DNA from: Marinobacter shengliensis
GTDB lineage: Bacteria > Pseudomonadota > Gammaproteobacteria > Pseudomonadales > Oleiphilaceae
Assembly (NCBI RefSeq): GCF_003007715.1
Contig: NZ_PXNO01000027.1
Coordinates: forward strand, 806,001-870,000
Direction of reading: 5' to 3'
DNA: 64,000 bases
Position 1 is the first letter of the stretch. Each line of letters opens with the position of its first letter. Below are positions 11,719 through 21,749 of this stretch, piece after piece. The position numbers and the translations under genes are program-made. A model generated the notes under the pieces. That model was not told the DNA's origin. It saw nothing but the letters and a program-made list of their open reading frames with translations, and searched no databases.

Positions 11719-13435
11719 CCATCGCACACCCGTTGTGCTTTGCTGGCATATGCACCAGCCCGTGTATCAGGACCAGCACACCGGCGAATTTCTGTTCCCC
11801 TGGGTCTATCTGCATTGCATCAAGGATTATGTTGATATGGCAGCGCACCTGGAGGCTCATCCAGAGGCCAAGGCCGTGGTGAATTTTGCTCCTGTGCTGC
11901 TGGAACAGATAGAAGACTATCTGGTTCAAATTGAGCGCTGGCGACACAGCGGTACGGCAGTGAGCGACCCGGTGCTGGCAGCACTGGTGGCTGACTCCTT
12001 GCCCGAGCCCGGCTCTCCTGGTTTTCTGGAACTGATGGAAAAATGCCTGAGAGCAAACGAAAACCGGATCATCAAGCGGTTTGCGCCCTATAAACGGCTG
12101 TCGGAACTGGCCCGCTTCTATCGCACCCGCCCGGATATCCAGCGTTACATCTCACCGCAATTACTGGTGGACCTGCTGGTTTGGTACCACCTGGGGTGGA
12201 TGGGAGAAACCGTGCGCCGTACTCACCCGGTGATCCAGACCCTGCAGGAGAAGAGCCATCAGTTCACCATGGAAGACCGGAGAGCGTTATTGGACGTCAT
12301 CGAAGAGCTGATGGCAGGGCTTGGACCCAGGTACCGCCACCTTTCGCAAACTGGCCAGGCAGAGTTAGCCATGAGCCCCTGGGCTCACCCTATCGTACCG
12401 CTGTTACTGGATTTCGGTTCCGCCAGTGAGGCCATGCCGGATATTCGTATGCCCGAGCATTCGACCTATCCCGGCGGCAAGGACCGGGCAGACTGGCACA
12501 TTCGTATGGGGCAGCAGGTATTTCAGCGGTTCTTTGGTGAGCAGGCCGCAGGCTGCTGGGCATCTGAAGGTGGCTTGAGCCAGGATACCCTGGCTTTGCT
12601 TGGTGAACACGGCTTTCAGTGGACCGCGAGCGGCGATTCCGTGGGTCACAACAGCTTTCGCCTGGCGAAAGAACAAGAGGCGTTGAAAAAGGAGCCTCCT
12701 ATTCACCGTCCTTTCCTGTTCGGGGAACAACCGGTAACCGTGTTTTTCCGCGATGACGGTTTGTCGGATCTGATTGGCTTCAATTACGCGGATTGGCACG
12801 CGGAAGATGCCGTTGGCGACCTGGTCCATCACATGGAGAATATTGCCAGTACCAGCAAGGCAGGGGATTGCCCGGTTATTTCTGTGATTCTCGATGGTGA
12901 GAACGCCTGGGAGTACTACCCGGAGAACGGCTACTACTTTCTGGATGAGCTATATCGGGTACTGAAAAACCATAAAACCCTGCGGCTGACTACCTATCGG
13001 AACCTGCTGAGCGAGCCGGTGTGCGATCCCGTGAAACTGCCGCACCTTGTGGCCGGAAGCTGGATTTACGGCACTTTCTCAACCTGGATTGGTGACCCGG
13101 ACAAGAACCGAGCGTGGGACCTACTTTGCGAGGCCAAACAACACTATGACCGTGTTATGGACAACGGCAGCCTGACCGCCGAGCAGAAAGAAAAGGCCAG
13201 CTACCAACTTGGGCTTTGTGAGGGGTCGGATTGGTTCTGGTGGTTTGGTGACTACAACCCGGCTCCGGTGGTTCGGGATTTCGAACATCTTTATCGCCGG
13301 CATTTGGCCAACCTCTACGACAACATTGGCTACCCGGCGCCTGCCCGCCTGTTCCAGCCCATCAGCCAGGGTGGGGGAGAGCCTGCGCGGGGCGGGGCCA
13401 TGCGCCCGGGGCATGAGGCCGGGGGGCTGGAATGA
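11708..13435 (+). CDS. Glycoside hydrolase family 57 (alpha-amylase/glucanotransferase-like)
   Basis: The 575-residue cytoplasmic protein matches GH57. It opens with [14 protein letters not shown] (conserved His region 1). The nucleophile Glu is in [17 protein letters not shown] near residue 286. The catalytic Asp region is [20 protein letters not shown], and [17 protein letters not shown] is family-typical. GH57 members are retaining amylases, glucanotransferases or branching enzymes; the exact specificity cannot be read here. Placement between glgC and malQ, with overlaps of 11 and 4 bp, argues for a role in glycogen or maltodextrin remodelling. No signal peptide is seen. Confidence 0.88.
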   Translation: MDSDHRTPVVLCWHMHQPVYQDQHTGEFLFPWVYLHCIKDYVDMAAHLEAHPEAKAVVNFAPVLLEQIEDYLVQIERWRHSGTAVSDPVLAALVADSLPEPGSPGFLELMEKCLRANENRIIKRFAPYKRLSELARFYRTRPDIQRYISPQLLVDLLVWYHLGWMGETVRRTHPVIQTLQEKSHQFTMEDRRALLDVIEELMAGLGPRYRHLSQTGQAELAMSPWAHPIVPLLLDFGSASEAMPDIRMPEHSTYPGGKDRADWHIRMGQQVFQRFFGEQAAGCWASEGGLSQDTLALLGEHGFQWTASGDSVGHNSFRLAKEQEALKKEPPIHRPFLFGEQPVTVFFRDDGLSDLIGFNYADWHAEDAVGDLVHHMENIASTSKAGDCPVISVILDGENAWEYYPENGYYFLDELYRVLKNHKTLRLTTYRNLLSEPVCDPVKLPHLVAGSWIYGTFSTWIGDPDKNRAWDLLCEAKQHYDRVMDNGSLTAEQKEKASYQLGLCEGSDWFWWFGDYNPAPVVRDFEHLYRRHLANLYDNIGYPAPARLFQPISQGGGEPARGGAMRPGHEAGGLE

Positions 13436-14907
13436 GTGGAGCACTGACTCCCGCACCGGTATTTTCCCGTCGTCGTGCAGGTGTGTTGCTACATCCAACT
13501 GCCTTGCCAGGAAATGACGGCAAGCTTGGGCAACAGGCCCGGCGATTTGTCGACTATCTGGCAGACGCAGGCATAACGGTTTGGCAAACCCTGCCAACAG
13601 GACCTACCCATTCCGATTTATCCCCTTATCAGTCGTTATCCGCCCACGCCGGCAACCCTGAGTTTATTGACCTGTCGGAGCTTGTTTATCTGGACTTGCT
13701 CAGTACCGATGAGCTAGCGCGGGAGACCAGAGGCCGCGCCCTTGAAATCGCAGCAGGGCGTTTTTTAGCGACCACCGGCCAACAACCCGTAACCACCAAC
13801 CAGGATACCTGGCGACAGTTCCTGTCCGACCACAAGGCGTGGCTGGATGACTTTGCTTTGTTCATCGCCATCCGGGATGCCCATGGCGGCATTCCCTGGT
13901 ATGAATGGCCAATGCCTCTGCGGCGCAGGGAACCACTGGCTCTTGAAGCATTCCGAGCCCGGCACGGCAACGCCATTGAACAGGTCTGTTTCGAACAGTT
14001 TGTTTTTCATCTGCAATGGCAGGCAATGCGCCGATATGCCCGGGAGCGGGGCGTGCTGATGTTCGGGGATATCCCCATTTTTGTTGCCCACGACAGCGCC
14101 GATGTCTGGGCCCACCCCGACATGTTCAAGCTGGATGCTCAGGGCCAGCCCCTGGTCGTCGCCGGCGTGCCTCCGGACTATTTTTCTCCTGATGGTCAGC
14201 ACTGGGGTAATCCACTCTATGACTGGCAAGCTATGGCCGCCGATGGTTATCGCTGGTGGATAGATCGGCTGGCCAGCCAGCAGGAAAAATTCGACCTGCT
14301 CAGGATTGATCACTTTCGGGGCCTGCAGGCGTTCTGGGAAATTCCTGCGGCAGATGCCCGCCCGGTGAACGGACACTGGGTGGCGGGCCCCGCCGATGCC
14401 TTCCTGTCAGCGTGTTTTGAGCAACTCCCGGAACTGCCGCTGGTTGCGGAGAATCTGGGCATCATCGGGGCCGATGTCGAGGCACTTCGGCAGCGGTTTA
14501 ACTTGCCCGGCATGACGGTCATGCAGTTTGGTTTTGATGGCAGCGCAAGCAACCCTCACTTACTTCATAACCATAAAGAGCGTGACCTGGTGTACACCGG
14601 TACCCACGACAATGACACCACCCTGGGCTGGTACCAGAGCTTGGATGAACGTACCCGGGCTCACGTAAACCAGTACCTTCGGCTCACCGACGACAGCATT
14701 CCAAGGCAGATTATCCAGGCGGCGCTGGGGTCTGTCTCGGGGCTTGTGATGATTCCCATGCAGGACCTTCTCAGTCTGGACTCCAGTGCCCGCTTCAACA
14801 CACCTGGCACAACTTCCAATAACTGGATCTGGCAGTTGCCAGAGAACTATCAATCACTGGCGCGGTCTGATTCCCTGCGGTCTATGGTCAACCTCTACGG
14901 ACGTTAA
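13432..14907 (+). CDS. malQ: 4-alpha-glucanotransferase (amylomaltase, GH77)
   Basis: MalQ transfers 4-alpha-glucan segments between maltodextrins. The 491-residue product shows the GH77 set: GNPEFIDLSEL near residue 75, MFGDIPIFVAHDSADVWAHP near 205-225, the nucleophile Asp in LLRIDHFRGLQAFWE, the acid/base Glu in LVAENLG, and YTGTHDNDTTLGWY. The ATG overlaps the stop of the GH57 gene as ATGA, so the genes are likely coupled. It closes the rightward glgC-GH57-malQ unit. Confidence 0.95.
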   Translation: MSGALTPAPVFSRRRAGVLLHPTALPGNDGKLGQQARRFVDYLADAGITVWQTLPTGPTHSDLSPYQSLSAHAGNPEFIDLSELVYLDLLSTDELARETRGRALEIAAGRFLATTGQQPVTTNQDTWRQFLSDHKAWLDDFALFIAIRDAHGGIPWYEWPMPLRRREPLALEAFRARHGNAIEQVCFEQFVFHLQWQAMRRYARERGVLMFGDIPIFVAHDSADVWAHPDMFKLDAQGQPLVVAGVPPDYFSPDGQHWGNPLYDWQAMAADGYRWWIDRLASQQEKFDLLRIDHFRGLQAFWEIPAADARPVNGHWVAGPADAFLSACFEQLPELPLVAENLGIIGADVEALRQRFNLPGMTVMQFGFDGSASNPHLLHNHKERDLVYTGTHDNDTTLGWYQSLDERTRAHVNQYLRLTDDSIPRQIIQAALGSVSGLVMIPMQDLLSLDSSARFNTPGTTSNNWIWQLPENYQSLARSDSLRSMVNLYGR

Positions 14908-15029
14908 AACTGACGATTGGTTGTTAATTGATCAGCATCAAGATGGTTAAACCTTGACCAGTTTTAAATACAAGGAGCGGGTGTGTTTATCGAAGGGTAG
15001 TTTACGTTGAGTAAATGCAGGGGGATATC

Positions 15030-15371
15030 ATGGAGCATCGGCTTAGCCAGCGCATTGAGGGTGAATTACCTATACTGGTGTACAAAAGGGGAATGCCCGT
15101 AGCCACCGGGCAAATCCAGGACGCCTCCCGGCGAGGATTGTTTGTGGCGACCGATTACGCCGACATCCGGTTGAACCAGCCCATTCAGCTGGCCTTCAAG
15201 CTTCCGGATCAGGGACAGGATTGCCACCGGGTGCTGAACGCGCACGTTATTCGCCGCTCTTCCGGCGGGCTTGGTTTGGGGTTTGATGGAACGGATAACG
15301 AGGTGGACGTGATTGCAGAGTTGGTCCAGTGGCTTCAAAGCCAATCTTTGCTCACTGGATTCAGGGTTTAG
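15030..15371 (+). CDS. PilZ domain protein (predicted c-di-GMP receptor)
   Basis: The 113-residue protein is essentially a single PilZ domain. The RxxxR box is in HRLSQRIEG near residue 5 and the D/NxSxxG box in DASRRGL near residue 40; both are needed for c-di-GMP binding in this family. The ATG at 15030 has GGGGG seven bases upstream; an ATG five codons earlier lacks this. It sits between malQ and the dehydrogenase within the glucan region, so a c-di-GMP link to carbon storage is possible but only inferred. Confidence 0.85.
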   Translation: MEHRLSQRIEGELPILVYKRGMPVATGQIQDASRRGLFVATDYADIRLNQPIQLAFKLPDQGQDCHRVLNAHVIRRSSGGLGLGFDGTDNEVDVIAELVQWLQSQSLLTGFRV

Positions 15372-15420
15372 GGCGGCACAGACCGTACCAGCAGAATAGC
15401 CGCAAGAAGGAATGGATAAC

Positions 15421-16191
15421 ATGGCACGATTGGCAGGCAAGGTTGCAGCAGTGACTGGCGGAGCCGTTGGAATAGGCAAGGCCGCGGTTCAACGTATGGT
15501 GGAAGAGGGCGCAGCGGTTGGCATACTGGATGTTCTTGACCAGGCCGGTAAAGCGCTCGCCACGGAACTGGCCGCCAAGGGTTACAAAGTGGCCTATTGG
15601 CATTGTGATGTGGCAGACGAGGCCCAGGTAAAAGAGGCTATCGATAGCGTTGCGGAAAAATTCGGCAAGCTCGACGTATTGGTGAACAACGCCGGCATAT
15701 CCGGCACCAACAAACCGACCCATGAACTGACAGAAGAGGAATGGGACAAAGTCCAGGCGGTTAATGTAAAAGGTGTTTTCTTCTGCACGAAGCACGCGAT
15801 ACCGCACATGAAAAAAGCGGGCAGCGGCAGCTTGATCAATCTTTCATCCATCTACGGCCTGGTAAGCGCTCCAGATGTTCCGCCTTACCACGCGTCGAAA
15901 GGCGCGGTGAGATTGATGACCAAGACCGACGCGATGATATACGCACCAGACCGGATTCGTGCCAATTCGATTCACCCGGGATTCATCTGGACGCCCATGG
16001 TTGAGAATCACCTGAAAACCACGGGCATGGACCCGGAAGAAGCCAGAAAGGCGACTGCGGCTTTGCATCCGTTGGGCCACATGGGGGAGCCCGATGACAT
16101 TGCCTGGGGCATCGTTTACCTGGCGTCTGATGAGTCCAAGTTTATCACTGGCAGCGAACTGGTTATCGACGGCGGCTATACAGCGCACTAA
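15421..16191 (+). CDS. Short-chain dehydrogenase/reductase (classical SDR)
   Basis: The 256-residue protein is an NAD(P)-dependent oxidoreductase with the Rossmann motif TGGAVGIG near residue 12, the NNAG motif (LVNNAGISG), the catalytic Ser (INLSSIYG) and YHASK. The substrate is not predictable; glucose, cyclic-alcohol or 3-oxoacyl dehydrogenases share these motifs. The start at 15421 is preferred because AAGGA lies eight bases upstream, whereas it directly abuts the ATG at 15412. The second glgP begins 15 bp downstream, so both may be co-transcribed. Confidence 0.9.
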   Translation: MARLAGKVAAVTGGAVGIGKAAVQRMVEEGAAVGILDVLDQAGKALATELAAKGYKVAYWHCDVADEAQVKEAIDSVAEKFGKLDVLVNNAGISGTNKPTHELTEEEWDKVQAVNVKGVFFCTKHAIPHMKKAGSGSLINLSSIYGLVSAPDVPPYHASKGAVRLMTKTDAMIYAPDRIRANSIHPGFIWTPMVENHLKTTGMDPEEARKATAALHPLGHMGEPDDIAWGIVYLASDESKFITGSELVIDGGYTAH

Positions 16192-16206
16192 CACCGAGCC
16201 ACGGCC

Positions 16207-18711
16207 ATGACACTTGCCGCTTACACCATGCGGGCCCTGCCAGCTCAGCTGTCGGGGCTTATGCCACTGGCGCTGGATTTGCGCTGGAGCTGGCATCATG
16301 GCAGTGATCAGCTTTGGCGATTGCTGGATGAAGATGTCTGGGAGTCGACACAAAACGCATGGCTGGTGCTCAATAGTGTGTCCTCTGAACATCTGCTGGC
16401 GCTGGCAGAGAGCCCGGAATTTCTCAACGTATACCAGGCCCAGACCAGTCACCTCCAGGCATTGAACGAGGCGGATACCTGGTATTCCGATACCTGCGAT
16501 GGCCAACTTGGTGAGGGCGTTGCCTGGTTCTGTATGGAATACGGTGTGTCTGAGTCTTTGCCATTGTACAGCGGTGGCCTTGGCGTATTGGCAGGCGATT
16601 ACCTCAAAGCCGCCAGTGATCTCGGCGTGCCGGTGATGGCGGTCGGCCTGCTGTTCCAGCAGGGTTATTTTCGCCAGGCCCTGAGTGCTGACGGCGAACA
16701 ACTGGAGTTTTACCCCTACAACGACCCAACCATGCTGCCGGTGGCACCTGTGAGAGACCCAAGCGGAGAGTGGGCAAGGGTGACGGTTCCGTTCCCGGGA
16801 CGGGATGTTCGGTTGAGGGCCTGGAAAGGCCAGGTTGGCCGATGCGAATTACTGCTGCTGGATGCAAACGACCCCCGTAATGAACCCGGTGACCGGGGCA
16901 TCACCAGTGAACTCTATAGTGGTGACCCCGAAAAACGCATTCAGCAGGAAATGGTACTGGGTATTGGTGGTTGGCGATTGCTGGAGCTGCTGCAGCGCAA
17001 GCCTGCCGTATGCCATATCAACGAGGGGCACAGTGCACTGGCGCTGATCGAACGCGCCCATTGCTGGCAGAAGGCCAATCAATCGGATTTTGCAACGGCC
17101 CGACTGGCAACCCGTGCCACCAATTTGTTTACCACCCATACCTCGGTGGCCGCCGGTTTTGATCGATTTGCGCCGGAATTGGCAGAACTCTACCTCTCAC
17201 CCTGGCTTTACGAAAACAACAACTGCCTGCACAACCTCATTGAAATCGCCAACGGTGGCAGCCGCGATCTGAACATGGCCGGCGTTGCGCTTGGGATGAG
17301 CGGCCGCTTTAACGGTGTAAGCCAGATCCACCGCAAGGTTACCCAGGCAATTTTCCAGCCCTGGTTTGGGCGCTGGCCTGCTGACGACATCCCGGCCGAG
17401 TTCGTGACCAACGGCGTGCACACTCCCAGCTGGGACTCACCGGAATCCGATGCTTTGTGGACCAGGGCTTGCGGCCAGGAGCGGTGGCGCCGGCCGCTAA
17501 CCCAATCCTGCCCGCTGCAGTCCATCACTGACGACGAGCTATGGCAAATGCGCAGGAGCCAGCGCAAACGGCTGATCAGCTATCTCCGCAAACGCCTGCG
17601 AAGCCAACACTGCGAGCACAAGGTTGGCTCCAGTGTCGAGGCCGCGTGCGGATTGTTGTTAGACCCGGAAACCCTCACGCTCGGGTTTGCCCGACGTTTT
17701 ACCAGCTATAAACGCCCAGATCTCCTGCTCAAAGACCCGGAAAGGCTGCTGGCGTTACTATGCTGTCGCGACCGACCACTTCAGATCGTCTTAGCGGGTA
17801 AAGCTCACCCCCACGATGCCGCAGGCAAGGCGTTGATCAAGCGCTGGAAGGATTTTTCCAGGCGCCCCGAGGCCGAGGGCCGGGTAGTGTTCATTGAGGA
17901 CTATGACCTTGCTGTGGCCAACCAGCTCATTCAGGGGGTTGATGTGTGGCTCAATTGCCCGAGGCACCCGTGGGAAGCTTGTGGCACCAGCGGCATGAAA
18001 GTGCTGGTAAATGGTGGCCTGAACCTGTCCCAATACGATGGTTGGTGGGCAGAAGCCTGGAACGAGAACGTGGGCTGGGCCATTCGGCCTGGCGCCACTT
18101 TTGAAGAACTCAGTCATTCCGACCAGCACGATGACGCCGACGCAAACGAACTTTTCGAATTGCTGGAGGAACAAGTGGTTCCCGAGTTCTACCAGCTCAA
18201 CAGCGAGGGCCTGCCGGCCAGCTGGTTACAACGGGTGCGAGCCAGCATGGACCAGTTAACCGCCAGTTATTCCGCCAATCGCATGGTTCGGGAATACGTT
18301 GATGCTTTCTACCTACCGATGATTGCCAAGGGCAATCAGAGGAACCCTGAAACCGCCAGACAGTTGCTTCAATGGCAGCAACAAATTGCCCAGCATTGGC
18401 CAAGATTGCGGTTTGGAAGACTCACCAGCGAGCAGAAAGACGGCACGCGGGTGTTTACCCTGGATGTGTACCTCGACGGACTAAGCCCAGAACAGGTGAT
18501 GATCGAGCTGGTGGCGGAAGCTTCGGAATACGGTGGGCGCATTGTTCAGCCCATGACGCTTGAACGAAGCCTGCCCGGTGCGGAAGACAGCTACCTGTTT
18601 TCGGTATCGGTACCAGACCGGCCGGACGATCATTACACCCCACGGATTCGCCCAAACCACCCGCTGCTTCATATCCCGTTGGAAGATCAGCACGTGCTCT
18701 GGTATCGCTAA
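16207..18711 (+). CDS. Alpha-glucan phosphorylase, second diverged copy
   Basis: The 834-residue protein belongs to the same DUF3417-containing phosphorylase branch as the gene at 4309-6861 and shares landmarks such as LYSGGLGVLAGDYLKAASDL, INEGHSALALIE and VTNGVHTPSW. The cofactor lysine is retained in EACGTSGMKVLVNGGLNLS. The N-terminal and C-terminal sequences differ strongly from the first copy, so this is an old paralogue rather than a recent duplication. It follows the SDR by 15 bp and converges with trkH with only six bases between stops. Different chain-length preference or regulation is plausible but not visible. Confidence 0.88.
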   Translation: MTLAAYTMRALPAQLSGLMPLALDLRWSWHHGSDQLWRLLDEDVWESTQNAWLVLNSVSSEHLLALAESPEFLNVYQAQTSHLQALNEADTWYSDTCDGQLGEGVAWFCMEYGVSESLPLYSGGLGVLAGDYLKAASDLGVPVMAVGLLFQQGYFRQALSADGEQLEFYPYNDPTMLPVAPVRDPSGEWARVTVPFPGRDVRLRAWKGQVGRCELLLLDANDPRNEPGDRGITSELYSGDPEKRIQQEMVLGIGGWRLLELLQRKPAVCHINEGHSALALIERAHCWQKANQSDFATARLATRATNLFTTHTSVAAGFDRFAPELAELYLSPWLYENNNCLHNLIEIANGGSRDLNMAGVALGMSGRFNGVSQIHRKVTQAIFQPWFGRWPADDIPAEFVTNGVHTPSWDSPESDALWTRACGQERWRRPLTQSCPLQSITDDELWQMRRSQRKRLISYLRKRLRSQHCEHKVGSSVEAACGLLLDPETLTLGFARRFTSYKRPDLLLKDPERLLALLCCRDRPLQIVLAGKAHPHDAAGKALIKRWKDFSRRPEAEGRVVFIEDYDLAVANQLIQGVDVWLNCPRHPWEACGTSGMKVLVNGGLNLSQYDGWWAEAWNENVGWAIRPGATFEELSHSDQHDDADANELFELLEEQVVPEFYQLNSEGLPASWLQRVRASMDQLTASYSANRMVREYVDAFYLPMIAKGNQRNPETARQLLQWQQQIAQHWPRLRFGRLTSEQKDGTRVFTLDVYLDGLSPEQVMIELVAEASEYGGRIVQPMTLERSLPGAEDSYLFSVSVPDRPDDHYTPRIRPNHPLLHIPLEDQHVLWYR

Positions 18712-18717
18712 TCGATG

Positions 18718-20175
18718 TTAGCCGCGCCAGAACCCGGGTGAAAGTACGATCACCACACTGAGAATTTCCAATCGGCCCATCAGCATACCCACCGACAGGA
18801 TCCACTTGGCGGCATCCGGCAGGGGAGCGAAGTTACCCGAGGGACCAATAATGTCACCCAGCCCTGGGCCGACGTTCGTCAAAGAGGTGAGGGCGCCAGA
18901 CAGGGCTGTCACGAAATCGAGCTGAAGTGACGCCAGCAGCACCGTAATAATCAACAGGCACAGCAGGAAGATGAAGGTGTAGGCGATCATAGATGAAATA
19001 ATCTCATCGCTGACCGCCCGCCCGTTGTAGTTTCTGGTAAAGACCGCCCTCGGGTGAAGCAGCCGCATCAGTTGCTCCCGAAGAATGATCAACGACAGCT
19101 GGAAACGGAAAATCTTCATGCCGCCAGAGGTTGAGCCGGAACAGCCACCTACAAACATCAGAAAGAAGAACACCACAAACGCCAGCGGCCCCCAGGCGGC
19201 GTAGTCTTCTGAGGCGTAACCGGTAGTGGTCACCACAGACGTTACGTTGAACAACGTCGCCACGTAATTGTGTATGGGATCAAACGGAATCGGCGAAACC
19301 CACCAGCGGTAGAGCGTCAGCAGTGCCGGCACCGTGAAAAGGATGGTCAGAAACAGTCGGACCTGCTGGTCTTTAAACAGAACACCGTGCTGCCCGTGCA
19401 ACTCCCTCACGAAAAGAAAAAACGGCAAACTGCCGATGATCATGAACAACGTGGCTTCCATCAGGATCAGATCGCTGAACTTGCCCATCGACAGATCAGA
19501 GGTGGAGAACCCCCCGGTGGCAATGCTGGTCAGGCCATGGTTGAAGGCATCAAACAGACTCATGCCTGACAGCCAGTAGGTGACCACCGCAATCACCGAG
19601 AAGATCAGATAAACGAACAGAAGGCCACGACTGAGTGTTTTCATTCGTGGCAACGCTTTGTCTGTCCATTCTGAAGATTCTGTTGCGAACAACCGCATAC
19701 CACCAACACGCAGAAACGGAAGTACCGCAACGAACATACCGATAATCCCGATACCACCAATCCACTGAAGGATGGACCGCCAAAGCAGCAAATCCCGATC
19801 CATGTCATCAAGGCCACTGAGCACCGTGGCACCCGTTGTGGTTATGCCGGAGGTACCCTCAAAAAATGCATCCGCCACAGAAATATCGAGATTACTCAGA
19901 TAAAAGGGGATGGAAGAGAGCAGGGCGATGATCAACCAGCTGGAGACGGTAAGAACAAACATGTAGCGGGGCTTGAGATCCCTGGGTTGCCGGTACATTG
20001 ACAACACCCCGGCCGCACCGAGCAGGAATACTATTCCGGCAGACTGGGCGAAGGCTACCGAGTTTGGTACATCCTCACCTGCAAGTGCCAGAAGAACAAC
20101 CGGTAAGGTCATGAAAACACTAAGAAGTATAAACATGACGCTGATAATAAATATGACAGGGTAAAGGTTTCTCAA
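18718..20175 (-). CDS. trkH: Trk potassium uptake channel subunit TrkH (copy 1)
   Basis: TrkH is the inner-membrane K+ translocating subunit and works with a cytoplasmic TrkA. The 485 residues are strongly hydrophobic, with about ten membrane segments and four pore-loop repeats. The filter regions are SGITTTGATVLSGL, TSIATGGFSTSDLSMG, TSVVTTTGYASEDYAAWG and TNVGPGLGDIIGP. The start appears to be TTG at 20175 with a weak ribosome-binding site; no better ATG gives the full first helix. No trkA is adjacent. A second TrkH of almost equal length is at 31618-33078. Confidence 0.93.
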   Translation of the reverse strand: MRNLYPVIFIISVMFILLSVFMTLPVVLLALAGEDVPNSVAFAQSAGIVFLLGAAGVLSMYRQPRDLKPRYMFVLTVSSWLIIALLSSIPFYLSNLDISVADAFFEGTSGITTTGATVLSGLDDMDRDLLLWRSILQWIGGIGIIGMFVAVLPFLRVGGMRLFATESSEWTDKALPRMKTLSRGLLFVYLIFSVIAVVTYWLSGMSLFDAFNHGLTSIATGGFSTSDLSMGKFSDLILMEATLFMIIGSLPFFLFVRELHGQHGVLFKDQQVRLFLTILFTVPALLTLYRWWVSPIPFDPIHNYVATLFNVTSVVTTTGYASEDYAAWGPLAFVVFFFLMFVGGCSGSTSGGMKIFRFQLSLIILREQLMRLLHPRAVFTRNYNGRAVSDEIISSMIAYTFIFLLCLLIITVLLASLQLDFVTALSGALTSLTNVGPGLGDIIGPSGNFAPLPDAAKWILSVGMLMGRLEILSVVIVLSPGFWRG

Positions 20176-20263
20176 GGTGCGCCCGCGCCAGCTGACAAAG
20201 AGACGGCGTCAGGATACCCGCGGTACCGGGCTTCCGCAAGGAAACAGGCGGACGCACGGGCCA

Positions 20264-20291
20264 TTAACACCAAATTAAATCCCTGTAAAAG
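20264..20291 (+). promoter_or_regulatory. Possible promoter of the outer-membrane protein gene
   Basis: TTAACA, a 16-bp spacer and TAAAAG lie about 105 bp upstream of the ATG at 20397. The -35 element has one mismatch to consensus and the -10 has two. Further down, a short hairpin (GGAGC at 20353-20357 pairing with GCTCC at 20366-20370) sits in the leader just before the ribosome-binding site. Both are read by eye and are tentative. Confidence 0.35.
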
Positions 20292-20396
20292 CAACGTAAA
20301 TTCGGAACCTGGCTATGGCAAACATCGTCTGTGTGGTGCAAGTTGTAAAAAAGGAGCGTTACTCAGCTCCCAAATAAGGAACAAGGAGAACCGGTT

Positions 20397-20936
20397 ATGA
20401 ACGTAAAAAAGAATCTGTTGCTCGCATCGGTTGCGTCTGCAGGCATCGCTGTGGCTGGGACGGCATCTGCACAGGATATGTATAAGTCTGGCGTCGGCAG
20501 TTTGTACGCTGGCTTGAACTACACCTTTATGGACGTGGATTTTGACGGCTTCGCCAGCGCTGATGTTGGCACCCTGTCCGGTAAAGTGGGCGTTATGGCC
20601 AACGAATTTCTGGGCATAGAGGCCCGCGCCGGTTTTGGGGTGGATGATGACCGCGTGTTTGGCCAGAAAGCCAAACTTGATAACTTCTTTGGTGGATACG
20701 CCACCATTAACATGGCAAACCAAAGCCCTGTAACTCCGTATGCCGTGGTTGGTTTCACCAGAATCGAGGCCGAAATTGGTCCCCAGAGCGATGACGACTC
20801 TGACTTTTCCTACGGTGCGGGTGTGAATTTCAAGTTTGCACAGAATCTGTCAGGAAACCTGGAGTACATGCGCTACTACGATGATAGCAACGTGACGGTT
20901 GATGGTATTGGTCTGGGTATACAGATGAACTTCTGA
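20397..20936 (+). CDS. Small outer-membrane beta-barrel protein
   Basis: The 179-residue protein has a signal peptide (MNVKKNLLLASVASAGIAVA, cleavage after GTASA) and a beta-barrel pattern of alternating strands ending in GIGLGIQMNF with the C-terminal Phe typical of outer-membrane barrels. SLYAGLNYTFMDVDFDGF and FFGGYATINM fit the OmpW/OmpA-like eight-strand barrel class. Many acidic residues suit a marine host. AAGGAG is eight bases before the ATG. It lies between trkH and kdpE, facing away from trkH; a function in osmoadaptation is only a guess from position. Confidence 0.8.
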   Translation: MNVKKNLLLASVASAGIAVAGTASAQDMYKSGVGSLYAGLNYTFMDVDFDGFASADVGTLSGKVGVMANEFLGIEARAGFGVDDDRVFGQKAKLDNFFGGYATINMANQSPVTPYAVVGFTRIEAEIGPQSDDDSDFSYGAGVNFKFAQNLSGNLEYMRYYDDSNVTVDGIGLGIQMNF

Positions 20937-21023
20937 GCCAGAACTAACCAAGCGATTGCCCTCCTGCAATGCTCAAAACAGTGTGTTGCGGGACGGGCGT
21001 TGAGGCGCCTCCCCTAATACGAT

Positions 21024-21749
21024 TCAGGAGATTCCCAGAAACCGGTAACCGACGCCGGGTTCAGTCTGAATATAGCGCTGCTCCGTTGGATCGTCCCCCA
21101 GTTTTTGTCTGAGCCTTCCTATCAAAATTCTCAGATAGTGAGTATCGGTGGTATGTGTCGGGCCCCAGATATCCTTTAACAATTGCGACTGAGTGACGAT
21201 CTTTCCAGACGCAAGCAGCAAGACCTTCAGTACGGCAAACTCCTTGGGTGTCAGCCTGACAGGGTCACCGCTTACCGTGACTTTGCGCATGGCTAGATCA
21301 ATATAAAGCTCACCGTTATCAAAAATGGCCGAGGTTTCAGGAGCTACTGCGCTTTTTCCTTTCTGGTGGATGCGCAACTGGGTTCGAACTCGTGCAAGGA
21401 GCTCATCGATGCCAAAGGGTTTCGTGACGTAGTCGTTCGCGCCAAGATCCAGGGCTTTTACCTTTTCCAGTTCACGATCCCGCACCGAGAGGATGATAAC
21501 AGGGGCTGATGACCACTCCCGCAAACCGGCTAGCACCTCTGAGCCGTCCATATCCGGGAGCCCCAAATCCAGAATCACAAGATCCGGTGAATGCCTCGCA
21601 CACAACCCTAGACCGGTCTCACCATTCTCCGCTTCAAGCAGTTCGTATCCTTCCGTTTTCAGGCTGATGCGCAGAAAATGACGTATTTGTGGTTCGTCAT
21701 CGATGATCAGAATGCAGGGCTTTTCCCTGCTATGTGCTGGCGCAGTCAT
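21024..21749 (-). CDS. kdpE: Response regulator KdpE
   Basis: KdpE is the OmpR-type transcription factor that activates the kdp operon when phosphorylated by KdpD. The 241-residue protein has a receiver domain with acidic pair DD (LIIDDEPQIR), phospho-acceptor Asp in DLVILDLGLPDMDG, and Lys in VTKPFG. A winged-helix domain follows (LTPKEFAVLKVLLLASGKIV, then HYLRILIGRLRQKLGDDP). Its start overlaps the kdpD stop by 4 bp. It is last in the kdpFABCDE run. Confidence 0.95.
   Translation of the reverse strand: MTAPAHSREKPCILIIDDEPQIRHFLRISLKTEGYELLEAENGETGLGLCARHSPDLVILDLGLPDMDGSEVLAGLREWSSAPVIILSVRDRELEKVKALDLGANDYVTKPFGIDELLARVRTQLRIHQKGKSAVAPETSAIFDNGELYIDLAMRKVTVSGDPVRLTPKEFAVLKVLLLASGKIVTQSQLLKDIWGPTHTTDTHYLRILIGRLRQKLGDDPTEQRYIQTEPGVGYRFLGIS

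Noticed and set aside
21002..21011. Perfect 10-bp palindrome GAGGCGCCTC between the outer-membrane gene and kdpE as a terminator
   Set aside because: It has no loop and no T-run; a self-complementary 10-mer alone is too weak to call.
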